Positions 31,118 to 41,204 of a stretch of DNA of 64,000 bases are shown here, in pieces (positions within the stretch are counted from its first letter, which is position 1; each line of letters begins with the position of its first letter). Under the pieces are notes generated by a model. That model was not told where the DNA came from, did no database searches, and was given only the letters and a program-made list of their open reading frames with translations. The DNA is from Mageeibacillus sp. (GTDB lineage Bacteria > Bacillota > Clostridia > Saccharofermentanales > Saccharofermentanaceae). The stretch lies in the NCBI GenBank assembly GCA_022484595.1, contig JAKVLB010000008.1:1-64000 (forward strand), read 5' to 3'. Both the position numbers and the translations under genes were made by a program.

Positions 31118-32389
31118 ATGAACTCAGTAGTTATTATTTTCCGTTGGGAAATTAACAAGATATTTTCTAGCTGGCGCAAGGCGGCTGCGTATTTTCTGCT
31201 GCCTGCTCTGCTGCTGATGATTGCCCTCAATATTTTTCCTCTTCTGATCAATTATATGTCCACAGGTTCGCTGTCCCGTCGACCTGTATACGTGATTGAT
31301 GCTCCTGAATCTTTCAGAAATTACACAGACGATACAGCGGATGCCAAAGTATATGATTATAGGTTCATCAGCAGCGCCGACTTCCTTGCGCTGCAGGAGA
31401 ACAATGATGAATACATGAGACTTCTCAAGGGCGGAACCTGCTTTTGCTGCTTCTGGGTAAAAGGTGAAGCTTCCGGCAGCACGGCTGATTTTGACAGCGC
31501 AGTATCCGCATATTACGAGGCACTTCAGAAAGGCAGCAAGAACGCTTCCAGCAAGGCTGTGATAAGTCTCGCGTACAGTGAGAATTCGCTTGTTGCACAG
31601 GCACAGGCCGAGCAGCTTGACCAGGGAGTAATTACCCCTTACAAGAAGACTCTTATTACGACTCTCGGAGGCGATTACGCCGCGGTCGGCAAAGACATTT
31701 TTTCGACCGACGGGTTCAATCCGGTCACCAAACTGCTTGATCTCAGAACGACTGCCAATTCCGCTGCATCAAGAGTGATTCCGGGAGTGCTTATGATATT
31801 GATGTATTACTGTGTTTATTCTCTTGCAAGCGACATGTTTGCATCTGAAAGAGACCGCGGTTTTCTTAGCAAGCTTCTGATGACCCCGGTATCACCGCGC
31901 AGCATTTTCACGGGCAAGATACTTGCAATCAATGTAATCTCTTCATCAGCAACCTACGCCACGCTTCTTCTCATGTTCCTGTCTTCATGGGCCAACAGAG
32001 GCAACGATGCGATGTCTCTTCTTCCGTTCGGCATGTTACTGACGCCGTTACAGCTGATAAGTATTCTTCTGACGGTGCCGGTTACGGTGTTTCTGATGAC
32101 GGCGGTAGCGATATCAGTAATATTCAGTCTTGAACAGATGCAGGATATCACGGCAAATCTTCAGCTGCCGCTTGTGCTTTTCCTCGGCGACTTTTTCATC
32201 CAGATGTTCAGAGGAACGAGACCGGTAACGCTTGAATACTTCATACCGCTTCACAACTCACTTGAGCTTATTTCCGAGACCTTCAACTCTCAGGATAAAA
32301 CATGGCACATCCTTGCCGTTACTCTTCTGAACCTTGCAACAGGCATATTTGTACTCCGGAAAACCTACAGAAAAGAGGACTTCAAATGA
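31118..32389 (+). CDS. ABC-2 type transporter permease (NatB-like)
   Basis: N-terminal TM, large extracytoplasmic loop, TM bundle with SERDRGFLSKLLMTPVS. Confidence 0.8.
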   Translation: MNSVVIIFRWEINKIFSSWRKAAAYFLLPALLLMIALNIFPLLINYMSTGSLSRRPVYVIDAPESFRNYTDDTADAKVYDYRFISSADFLALQENNDEYMRLLKGGTCFCCFWVKGEASGSTADFDSAVSAYYEALQKGSKNASSKAVISLAYSENSLVAQAQAEQLDQGVITPYKKTLITTLGGDYAAVGKDIFSTDGFNPVTKLLDLRTTANSAASRVIPGVLMILMYYCVYSLASDMFASERDRGFLSKLLMTPVSPRSIFTGKILAINVISSSATYATLLLMFLSSWANRGNDAMSLLPFGMLLTPLQLISILLTVPVTVFLMTAVAISVIFSLEQMQDITANLQLPLVLFLGDFFIQMFRGTRPVTLEYFIPLHNSLELISETFNSQDKTWHILAVTLLNLATGIFVLRKTYRKEDFK

Positions 32390-33117
32390 TCAGATGTATT
32401 GATGTTCATAAGAGCTATGTTAAAAACAAAGAGACCATTGCAGGTGTAAGCTTCGACATAGAGGACGGGATGATTTTCGGATTACTCGGACCCAACGGTA
32501 CCGGCAAGACAACGCTTATGCAGATGGTTGCCACACTGATGAAACCTACAAGCGGAACAATTCTTATAGACGGTATGACAGCAGACAGGAACCTGCTTGA
32601 GATTCATCGCAACATAGGATTCCTTACGACTGAAATCAAGCTCGACCCGCTGTCAACACCGGACAGGCTGTTCAGCTTTTTTGCCGAACTGTACGATATT
32701 CCGAAGACTGAGATTGCAAAACGCAGACAGGAGTCTTTCGGAAGATTCGGAATTGAGCCTTTCGCAGACAAAAGAATTGTAGAACTGTCCACAGGAATGA
32801 AGCAGAAGGTGTCTATCGCCATAAGCCTTATACATAATCCGAAGTTTATCATTTTCGATGAGCCTACAAACGGGCTTGACATACTGACTTCAAAACAGGT
32901 TCTGGATTATCTGAAAGAACTGAGGAGCTCCGGGCACGCGATACTTCTGTCAACACACATTTTCTCGCTTGCGGAAAGTCTCTGTGACAGAATTGCCGTC
33001 CTGATTGACGGGCGGATAGCGGCTGCCGGAACAGTAAACGAACTGATTGACCTGACCGGGACAAAGACATTTGAAGAGGCATTCTTCAAACTCTATATGG
33101 ATAATCACAAGGAATAA
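32386..33117 (+). CDS. ABC transporter ATP-binding protein (NatA-like)
   Basis: LLGPNGTGKTTLMQ, LSTGMKQKVSIAIS, FDEPTNGLD; ATGA overlap with the upstream permease. Confidence 0.9.
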   Translation: MIRCIDVHKSYVKNKETIAGVSFDIEDGMIFGLLGPNGTGKTTLMQMVATLMKPTSGTILIDGMTADRNLLEIHRNIGFLTTEIKLDPLSTPDRLFSFFAELYDIPKTEIAKRRQESFGRFGIEPFADKRIVELSTGMKQKVSIAISLIHNPKFIIFDEPTNGLDILTSKQVLDYLKELRSSGHAILLSTHIFSLAESLCDRIAVLIDGRIAAAGTVNELIDLTGTKTFEEAFFKLYMDNHKE

Positions 33118-33121
33118 GAGA

Positions 33122-35449
33122 ATGAACAGAGGAACCCGGGCAATAATTAAAAGCTTTTTCGCAAACCGAAAACATCTCGGGCAGAAGGTGCCGATAGCAA
33201 TCTTCTGGACATCAGTGATGTTTATTATTGCCGTGACATGCGTGTTTATCTCGTGGGTCACATGGTGGTTTCCATATGAGATATTCAGCGATGAAGTATA
33301 TAACATAGTCGTAGTGAATCCACCCGATTCATTTATTGAGTACAACGAGTATACCCAGCCTTACCGTGATGCCAAGGCAAAGAATTTCGGCTCACTTAAC
33401 GATTACAGAAACAACTGGCGCAATATAACTTTCTTTGAATACAATTACGACGGCTACGGGGCTTCGAAATTCATCTACAAGAAGACCGACGCGCTGTATG
33501 ACTTTGTAACTTTCGGAAAATGGATGCGCGAGAATGACGCTTACCTTACAGTTGTGTTCCCGGCAGACTTTGAAGAACAGACAGCTTCCGGAGACAGCGA
33601 CGCCGACGGCACTGATGTCCTCACATATTACCGTACCAATTCCAATGAATATACCGCTATGAAGGATGATTTCATCAACATATACCTGCAAGGCTATCAG
33701 AACTATATCAGGGAATCCCGCGGAATCACCACAGCTGATTCCGTTGAATCGGAAACCACCTATGAGGCATTGAGTCTGTCTGACGGTGACAACTCTGACA
33801 ATTCTTTCATCGGCATTATGGCAAAAGGCTTTGTCCCGCTGATTATTTTCATTGCAATACTCTATTCCGCAATGAGCGCAGGAACAAATGTAATAGCCGG
33901 GCAAAAAGAAAACGGCACATTTACCGGAATACTTATGACACCTGTTTCGAGACGTTCCATTGTCATCGGAAACGCGACAGGCGTTACCCTCAAGGCCTTG
34001 ATTCCGTCACTGACAATTGCGGCGGCTGCCTTGTGCATACCTTATTTTACAAGCATAAGCGGCATAATTATGACTATGCTGTTTATAGCAAGCCTGTCTC
34101 TGCTTATCGCCTCGATTACAATTGTTATCTCTGTAATAAACGATACCGTCGTTTCTGCACAGACAGCTTTCCTTCCGGTTTTTCTTATCCTTGTTGCTGT
34201 CTGCGTCACATGTATTCAGAACTACAGCGGTGATACCGGAATTTATCTTTATATGCCTGTATACGGACAGTTCTACGGCATCGGCAACGCTCTGACAAAA
34301 GAGATCAATATCCCGCAGGCTGTCTGCTGCATACTTTCCACATCTGCCCTTTCGGCAGCAATGCTTCGAATATCAGAATCTCTTCTCAGCAGGGAACGCT
34401 TCACTGTCTCAATCGATAGTGCTGCAAAAGAGATTAAACGCGCGGCAACTGGCGGAAAACCTTCAATCATTGAACGGATTGACAAAACATACGGAAAAGT
34501 TAGTGTTCTCATTGACCAGCTTTTCTATCCGCTTATAGTGCTGTCGGTTTTTCAGCTTCTCGCGGTGGTTCCGGTTATTGTATCCTATATGCGCAAGGCA
34601 GAATATTCTCAGTTCATTTCAAATCTCAGAAATGTCTCGTCAGTTACTGAAATCATGAGCAAGGCATTTGAAGTAATCGGTATATTTATGAGCAACCCCC
34701 TTTTCCTGTCACTTATGTCAGTAGGATACGCGCTTATTATTCTGACGTATGCTTTTCGAGCATACCGCCGTGCGAAAACAATCAGCTTCAGGCAGGCGTT
34801 CAGCCGCCTTGGTCTGCCTCTTGACCGTCCGTCGGAATCACTGGCCGGCTACCTTAAAGGAGCAGTTCTGGGGCTGTGTATGATGGGAAGCGTCTATCTG
34901 ATACTGATACTGAGCGGACAGATAAGATTCACAGGATTCGGTGTCAAAGACAGCCTTTTAGGAACCTTTGCCGTCAATCTGATTATGTGGATTCCTCAGG
35001 GTGCATCTGAAGAAGTCATGTTCCGCGGATTTATGATTCCTCAGATTAGCACACAATATAAAAGAGGAGTGGCAGTATTCCTGTCCTCACTCCTCTTTGC
35101 TCTCTTTCATTCACTCAATGCCGGATTCTCGCCTCTCGCCGCAATAAACCTTTTCATCATCGCGCTTCTCTTCGCACTCATATACATAAAGACCGGAAAC
35201 ATATGGATGACATGCGCTGTTCACACCGTCTGGAATCTCGCTCAGGGAAATCTGTTCGGGCTTGAGGTATCGGGAACGGATTCAGGCGCTTCACTTCTTC
35301 ACACAAGCTACATAAGCGGCGCAAAAGCCATCGCAACAGGCGGACAGTTCGGACCCGAAGGCGGACTTGCGGTAACGTTTGTTGTTCTGGTTGCACTTGC
35401 GGCGGTAACAATATCGCTTGTCAGATCCGGACGCGCCGTAACCGGTTAA
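33122..35449 (+). CDS. ABC-2 permease fused to a C-terminal CPBP intramembrane protease domain
   Basis: N-terminal NatB-like half (GQKENGTFTGILMTPVSRRSI) and C-terminal CPBP motifs EEVMFRG, FALFHSLN, HTVWNLAQG. Confidence 0.83.
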   Translation: MNRGTRAIIKSFFANRKHLGQKVPIAIFWTSVMFIIAVTCVFISWVTWWFPYEIFSDEVYNIVVVNPPDSFIEYNEYTQPYRDAKAKNFGSLNDYRNNWRNITFFEYNYDGYGASKFIYKKTDALYDFVTFGKWMRENDAYLTVVFPADFEEQTASGDSDADGTDVLTYYRTNSNEYTAMKDDFINIYLQGYQNYIRESRGITTADSVESETTYEALSLSDGDNSDNSFIGIMAKGFVPLIIFIAILYSAMSAGTNVIAGQKENGTFTGILMTPVSRRSIVIGNATGVTLKALIPSLTIAAAALCIPYFTSISGIIMTMLFIASLSLLIASITIVISVINDTVVSAQTAFLPVFLILVAVCVTCIQNYSGDTGIYLYMPVYGQFYGIGNALTKEINIPQAVCCILSTSALSAAMLRISESLLSRERFTVSIDSAAKEIKRAATGGKPSIIERIDKTYGKVSVLIDQLFYPLIVLSVFQLLAVVPVIVSYMRKAEYSQFISNLRNVSSVTEIMSKAFEVIGIFMSNPLFLSLMSVGYALIILTYAFRAYRRAKTISFRQAFSRLGLPLDRPSESLAGYLKGAVLGLCMMGSVYLILILSGQIRFTGFGVKDSLLGTFAVNLIMWIPQGASEEVMFRGFMIPQISTQYKRGVAVFLSSLLFALFHSLNAGFSPLAAINLFIIALLFALIYIKTGNIWMTCAVHTVWNLAQGNLFGLEVSGTDSGASLLHTSYISGAKAIATGGQFGPEGGLAVTFVVLVALAAVTISLVRSGRAVTG

Positions 35450-37485
35450 TTGCCGATTACAGATGATATCTGATTCTCAAAATTCGAATTATTGTTATCA
35501 AACACCAGATCGTACTGAAGAAAACGGTACAGTTCAAGAATCTTAGGAGCATCCGCAGCCGTGGCATCTTCAAAATTAACGAATTTGCCGCTTATTGTTG
35601 AATAGAATCCCGCGGAGTTGATGCACGGAACCTCTTTCCTTATCTGTGACAGGAGCTGATAATAAGCCGGAAGCTTAACTCCCGCAGCCTTAAGAACATC
35701 AAGTGACAGGTAGTTGATACTTGTAATTCCGACAGTGTCATCCTCGTACTGCTGCTGCAGATCCTTGTTCATATCAAAGTTAGTCCAGATAATATAAGGT
35801 ATTGTCCAGCTCGTGTTTGTGCCAAGCGCAAAGCTGTTATGGAAGACCTTCATAAGCTGAGGCTGATGATCTCCGAACATCAGAACTGTGTATTTCTCGT
35901 CCTGTGTGCTCAGATATTCAAGAAGCTCACGAAGCGCGTTGTCACTCTCCTGAAGACACGACAGATAAACGTTGACTGACAGATCGGAGCCTGTATAGGT
36001 CTGTGTAACGTAATTTGTGGTTTCAAAATTAGTCAGATCCTTGGAATAACCACCATGGTTCTGAATGGTGACCAGAAAAGCGAAAACCTTCTTTCCGTCA
36101 GGAACCTGCTGAAGCTGAGTAATAAGATTCTTGTATGCCTGTGAATCCGTCATATAACCGGCACGCTGCAAATCGGACTGATCGTAATCGAAATCGTCAA
36201 TGAACATCATTTTGTCAAAACCGAGATACGGGTATACCTTCGTCCTGTTCCATCCGCTTGAATCATACGGATGCATGGCAATAGTATAATATCCGAGTTT
36301 CTTGAGCGCCCATGCAAGGGAATACTGCTGGCCCTTCATGTACTGAATGTATGGAATCGCGCCGTTTGGCATATATCCGGTTGTGATACCGGTAAGGAAC
36401 TCAAATTCGGAATTCGGAGTGTTTCCGCCGTATACCGACGATGCCGCGTAACCATGGATGGTATTGTCGGAAAGCGAGTTGAAATAAGGCGTAGGATCAT
36501 CATAGCATCCCAGCGCATAAAGATATGTCCTCGGATCCATAAACGATTCATTCATTATTACGATAATATTGGAGCTGTCGTCATCGGCACTTCCGGTATC
36601 ACTCAGATCAATTCCGGTCTGATTGACCATATCATCAAGAGCCTGTGTCGAATAATTCTCCGGAGCACTTACAAACATTGTCCTTACAGACAGCGAGAAA
36701 TTAAGCATAAAGCCATTGATTCTGGAGCCGTTATCGTTCCAGTCCTGCGGTCTGTTCACCTCTCCCCACTTGTAAACACTTACGGCAAAGCATGAAAGAA
36801 ATCCTGCTGTCAGGACAGCGAAAATTACTATTCTGATCCATGGCTTTACAACAGGTCTGTCGTTTTTTAGTCTCAGGCATGCAATAAAATAAAGCGCATA
36901 CGGAGCCGCAATAAAGGCCAGCGGATACAGCAAAGGAAAAGAATAGGCCCCTGCAACATTTGCCGCAGTTCTCCAGCTTAAAAAATCCGAGAAAAGAACC
37001 TCATGTCCTCTGAAGCTGTAGACGTAATAATCAACAAGTCCCAATATCATAAACGGAAGCGGGGCAAAACCTGCCGCGAATCTTCTGGTTATGCAGAGCA
37101 TTCTCAGAAAGAAATAGAACGCGATTATGATGAGAATCTCCTTTACCCATCTGAAAGGCTCATCATTGTACATGAAAGGATAAAGCCATCTTGCACCGTC
37201 AGTATTCTCGTGTCCGGCAAGATTTATCATCTGCATGAAAAACACAGAGAAAAACGCGGCAAGAACCGGATAGATTATATCAGGCAGAAGTCTTATCAGC
37301 TTATGTCCGGAACCGTCTGACTTAACGGTAACCGTAACAAAAGACAATATAAACAGACCCGCATACCAGAATATTGAATCATAAAAACCATACAGCACGG
37401 ATAAAACAATGCCGAAAGCACAAAGAAGAAACGCCGGAACAATTCGCAGTAAATCCCTGCGGGAAAACTTAATGGTAAAACTCAT
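35446..37485 (-). CDS. LtaS-like phosphoglycerol transferase/sulfatase-fold membrane enzyme
   Basis: five N-terminal TM segments; IVIMNESFMDPRTY, GGNTPNSEFEFLTG, MFGDHQPQL. Confidence 0.87.
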   Translation of the reverse strand: MSFTIKFSRRDLLRIVPAFLLCAFGIVLSVLYGFYDSIFWYAGLFILSFVTVTVKSDGSGHKLIRLLPDIIYPVLAAFFSVFFMQMINLAGHENTDGARWLYPFMYNDEPFRWVKEILIIIAFYFFLRMLCITRRFAAGFAPLPFMILGLVDYYVYSFRGHEVLFSDFLSWRTAANVAGAYSFPLLYPLAFIAAPYALYFIACLRLKNDRPVVKPWIRIVIFAVLTAGFLSCFAVSVYKWGEVNRPQDWNDNGSRINGFMLNFSLSVRTMFVSAPENYSTQALDDMVNQTGIDLSDTGSADDDSSNIIVIMNESFMDPRTYLYALGCYDDPTPYFNSLSDNTIHGYAASSVYGGNTPNSEFEFLTGITTGYMPNGAIPYIQYMKGQQYSLAWALKKLGYYTIAMHPYDSSGWNRTKVYPYLGFDKMMFIDDFDYDQSDLQRAGYMTDSQAYKNLITQLQQVPDGKKVFAFLVTIQNHGGYSKDLTNFETTNYVTQTYTGSDLSVNVYLSCLQESDNALRELLEYLSTQDEKYTVLMFGDHQPQLMKVFHNSFALGTNTSWTIPYIIWTNFDMNKDLQQQYEDDTVGITSINYLSLDVLKAAGVKLPAYYQLLSQIRKEVPCINSAGFYSTISGKFVNFEDATAADAPKILELYRFLQYDLVFDNNNSNFENQISSVIGN

Positions 37486-37595
37486 TTTAAAGCCTCTTAC
37501 TGAAGTACAAGTTGTAACAATCGCTAATATAATACTAATAAAAATCAAAAAATCAATTTGTATTTGTGCTGTGGGGCTTAATTATCAAGCAAATA

Positions 37596-38120
37596 TTACA
37601 GCTTGACTCTGATTGCGTATGTGAGCGGCGTTGCAAGCACAATTCCGGCAATTGCCTGAACGCAGTTGAATACAACAGAAGCCCCTGCTGCAGGCACACC
37701 GTAAAGAATCGATTCGAAAGCAAAGTAACCTGCGCACATTATTGCTTCCGCCGCAACTGCCGCTGCAATTCTTCTGATAAGACGGCATTTTCCGTTGCAG
37801 CTGTCTGACTTCTTAAAGCTGCAGTTTCCTGAATAGACAAGCCCTGCGACTGCTCCCATCGCACCCTTGATTACAAATGTCGGTCCGATATAAACCGCAT
37901 ACCCTGCAATCAGGTCACCGAGTGCCGATCCGACTGCAGCCGGTATACACGCTGCAGGACCAAGAAGAAACGAAGCTACAAGTATAACTGCATCTCCAAG
38001 ATTGATATAGCCTATGGCTGTCGGAACATGAATTTCAGTACCGATAAACACAAAAGCCGCTATAAGTCCGCTGATTGCTATAATCTTCAGTTTGCTGCTG
38101 CGTTCAGAATCAACAGTCAT
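37596..38120 (-). CDS. ECF transporter S component
   Basis: small hydrophobic protein with INLGDAVILVASFLLGPAACIPAAVGSALGDL. Confidence 0.82.
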   Translation of the reverse strand: MTVDSERSSKLKIIAISGLIAAFVFIGTEIHVPTAIGYINLGDAVILVASFLLGPAACIPAAVGSALGDLIAGYAVYIGPTFVIKGAMGAVAGLVYSGNCSFKKSDSCNGKCRLIRRIAAAVAAEAIMCAGYFAFESILYGVPAAGASVVFNCVQAIAGIVLATPLTYAIRVKL

Positions 38121-38135
38121 CCTTCTTTCCTCCGT

Positions 38136-38792
38136 TTACTGTAATAACTGCCATAAATCCAGCGGGTTCATACACAGAGACATGGCACCGCTCTCCAAAA
38201 GAAATTCACGCGATCTGTATCCCCATCCGACACTGATTGAACTGATTCCTGCATTAACCGCTGTAGCAATATCAACATCTGAATCACCGATAAGAACACA
38301 GTCCTCCGGAGAAACGCCGAGATATGATAGACATCTGTCAATAACTTCAGGATCAGGTTTGCGTTTAACTCCCTCCACGCTGCCGGTACAATAATCGAAA
38401 ACTCCCAGAAAAAACCTGTTTACAAGCGTTGTGCTCGGTCTGTTGTCTTTGTTTGAGATGCATGCAAGCATAATGTTCATCCCCTTAAGACGCCCGAGCA
38501 GTGCCTGTATCCCGTCATAAGGTCTTGTCCGTCCAATGCAGTGACTGGCATAATATGAGATATTGTCTTTGAGAAGTCTGTCACGCAGCGTCTCATCGTA
38601 AATCCCGGGATCAGCCTCAAGGGAACGCTCAATGAGCTTAACGACTCCGTTGCCTACGAAGCTTCTGACCTGTGACACATCCTGCTGCCTGAGGCCGTTC
38701 ATCCGTCTTGCAGCATTCAGAGCCGCAGCCAAATCATCAATGGTATCAAGCAACGTCCCGTCAAGATCAAAAATTACAAGCCTGTAACGCAT
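38136..38792 (-). CDS. HAD-family phosphatase (phosphoglycolate-phosphatase-like)
   Basis: VIFDLDGTLLDT, ISNKD, VLIGDSDVDIATAVNAGI. Confidence 0.88.
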   Translation of the reverse strand: MRYRLVIFDLDGTLLDTIDDLAAALNAARRMNGLRQQDVSQVRSFVGNGVVKLIERSLEADPGIYDETLRDRLLKDNISYYASHCIGRTRPYDGIQALLGRLKGMNIMLACISNKDNRPSTTLVNRFFLGVFDYCTGSVEGVKRKPDPEVIDRCLSYLGVSPEDCVLIGDSDVDIATAVNAGISSISVGWGYRSREFLLESGAMSLCMNPLDLWQLLQ

Positions 38793-38923
38793 CCGTAACC
38801 CTCCATTTTTATGATTATACACTTACAAAAATGAGTCTCAGTTTTACATAATTGCCAAATTAATCTGTAAATCACATCAACTTGTGTGGTAGGATTACTT
38901 TATTAAATTGCGGAGATAGTAAT

Positions 38924-39961
38924 ATGAATACAACAAAATTCAGGGATGCAGAAATCGGTAACACTTATGACATGACACTTCTGGTAACAAAGATCGAGCA
39001 GCGTTCAACCAAGAAGGGCGACCCTTATGTAAGGCTTGGACTGAGCGACGGATCAACAGAAGCCGACTGCAACCTCTTTAACAACAACACCGCGGAATCA
39101 CTTGCAAACAACGGTATTACAATGGAATCTGCGGTAAATGTCAGATTGAAGTGTACCGAATACAATTCACTGAAGAATTACACTGTTGACTCAATTGCGC
39201 CGGCAAGACTTTCAGAAGACGAGCTCGGACAGCTTGTACGCATGCCTCCCGTATCTCCAAAGACTCTCATGGTCGATGTAATTCTTAAGGTCAAACAGTC
39301 TTCAGGAAGACCGTATGACCTGAGATCCGCCGACATTCCTGATACTGACTACAGCCTTACGGCTCTCACTGTCAGGATTCTCTGGAAATACCGCAGTAAG
39401 TTCTACACTTCGTCTGCGGCGAAGTCGATGCATCACAATCTGTACGGCGGACTTGTCTATCACACTTCAAGAATGTGCAGCTGTGCCTCTCAGATAGCTG
39501 ATGTCTATCAGATTCTCGACAAGGAACTGCTTGTCTGCGGCACTGCGCTTCACGACGTGGGCAAGATCAAGGAACTTAACACATCGGGACTTGGTGCGGC
39601 GACATATTCAGTTGACGGAAGACTTTTCGGACACTCGGTAATCGGTATGGAGATGATTGATGAAGAAGTCGGCAGAGCAGACACAGAAGCCGGACACCCT
39701 ACATATGACCGCGAGAAAGTCAGACTTTTAAAGCACATGATTGCGTCCCATCACGGCACGCTTGAATGGGGGGCACTTACAGTTCCGGCAATTCCTGAAG
39801 CGATGGTTCTTCATAACATAGATATGATTGATTCAAGAATGTACATGTATGAAGACGGACTTGCATCAATTCTGCCCGGTGATTTGAGCGAACCGCTGTT
39901 CGGTATAGCAGAAGACGGCAAAGCGACAATATACAAGGCAAAGAACGCTCAAGATTCCTGA
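38924..39961 (+). CDS. YhaM-like 3'-5' exoribonuclease (OB-fold plus HD domain)
   Basis: N-terminal OB region; HHNLYGGLVYHTSRM, ALHDVGKIKEL, HMIASHHGTLEWGA. Confidence 0.85.
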   Translation: MNTTKFRDAEIGNTYDMTLLVTKIEQRSTKKGDPYVRLGLSDGSTEADCNLFNNNTAESLANNGITMESAVNVRLKCTEYNSLKNYTVDSIAPARLSEDELGQLVRMPPVSPKTLMVDVILKVKQSSGRPYDLRSADIPDTDYSLTALTVRILWKYRSKFYTSSAAKSMHHNLYGGLVYHTSRMCSCASQIADVYQILDKELLVCGTALHDVGKIKELNTSGLGAATYSVDGRLFGHSVIGMEMIDEEVGRADTEAGHPTYDREKVRLLKHMIASHHGTLEWGALTVPAIPEAMVLHNIDMIDSRMYMYEDGLASILPGDLSEPLFGIAEDGKATIYKAKNAQDS

Positions 39962-40004
39962 ATGATAATGATGCAGCTTTCTCTTCTTCAATATCCTTGC
40001 ATTA

Positions 40005-41198
40005 TCAGGAATTGATTCCTTCGGTTTCAATCAGGTACTCTATCTTTATTTTAAACTCAGAAACTTCCATAAGCTGAGCGATGTCGGTGTAGTCAGGCAA
40101 AGTGTTGAATTCATGATGCGCACTGCTGTCTGTACGAGGTCCGTAGAAGAAGACTACATCGTAACCGTTTCCGACGCTGCTGTCGTACTTGATGCCGTCA
40201 TAGCCTTTGCCTCTTACAAATTCTGCGACAAGCTGTGTCGCGACATATTCTATGTTGCGTCCAAGTTCATTCGGTTTTCCTACCTCTATTGCAAACTGCC
40301 TCAGAAAGTCCTGATAGACCGCCATTGAAGGAGAGTATTTCTGCGAGAAGATATCCACCGCCTTCTCATATATATTTGCCTTGGTCCAGTCAATCACCTT
40401 AAGCGGACGTGATATTGCGAATCTTCCGATCAGCACACGGTCATTGCCTCTGAGCCGGCTCTCCTTGAGAGCCGTGTCCCTGTCCTGCGCCACATAGAAG
40501 TATGTTATTCCTTCTGGATTCATTCTTCCGGATTCTGAGTTGTGGATTGTTGCCGGACCTATCGACGCTTCTTCAAGATCATAATCGACACCTCTTTTGA
40601 GAGATGCATCAATAACGCGCGCCCTGTAACACTCAAAGCCGGCAGGTATGATTATCTGAAGATCCCTGAAGCATGTATCATACAGGCTTGTAAGCATACC
40701 TGTTCTTCCCGTCGCACCATGAAGTATATTGTCCTCACTGCCTCCCTGTTTTCCGGAAGTCAGATCAAAGAAACGGTTGTAGTACTTGCAGTCATGCTCG
40801 AAGTTCTTCCAGATTCTGTACTGCTTCGCGTCCTCTTCGCCGTAATCCATCTTAAGCGACCACAGCGGCTCATAGATGTCTTGTCCTTTAAGAAGCTTCA
40901 TTGTGAGCTCTTCAGCTGCGTTATTGTCTCTGTCGAAAAGAAAAACCCTTCTCATCAGGATCTCATACAGTGAGTACGTTCTGATTCCGTCATCGACGGC
41001 CTGTTCTCTGCCGGTAAAGCTGTCATACGCCCTGGCGACGCCGCGCATGATAAACTCGCCGAGAACGGAAACATCAATCTTGATTCCGTCCGGCCTGCCG
41101 CAGAACGGACATCTGTCATTGTCTGCTATGCCGTTGTCCTCAATGAACTTAAGAAAACTTGTGCGTTTAGGATTAAAACACCTGCTGCAGCATTTCAT
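40005..41198 (-). CDS. RES-domain protein (putative NAD+-processing) with an N-terminal zinc ribbon
   Basis: N-terminal CCSRCF..CPFCG; FECYRARV, RMNPEGITYFYVAQDRDTALKESR, GIKYDSSVGNGYDVVFF carry the R, E and S of the RES family. Confidence 0.75.
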   Translation of the reverse strand: MKCCSRCFNPKRTSFLKFIEDNGIADNDRCPFCGRPDGIKIDVSVLGEFIMRGVARAYDSFTGREQAVDDGIRTYSLYEILMRRVFLFDRDNNAAEELTMKLLKGQDIYEPLWSLKMDYGEEDAKQYRIWKNFEHDCKYYNRFFDLTSGKQGGSEDNILHGATGRTGMLTSLYDTCFRDLQIIIPAGFECYRARVIDASLKRGVDYDLEEASIGPATIHNSESGRMNPEGITYFYVAQDRDTALKESRLRGNDRVLIGRFAISRPLKVIDWTKANIYEKAVDIFSQKYSPSMAVYQDFLRQFAIEVGKPNELGRNIEYVATQLVAEFVRGKGYDGIKYDSSVGNGYDVVFFYGPRTDSSAHHEFNTLPDYTDIAQLMEVSEFKIKIEYLIETEGINS

Positions 41199-41204
41199 AA
41201 ATGA

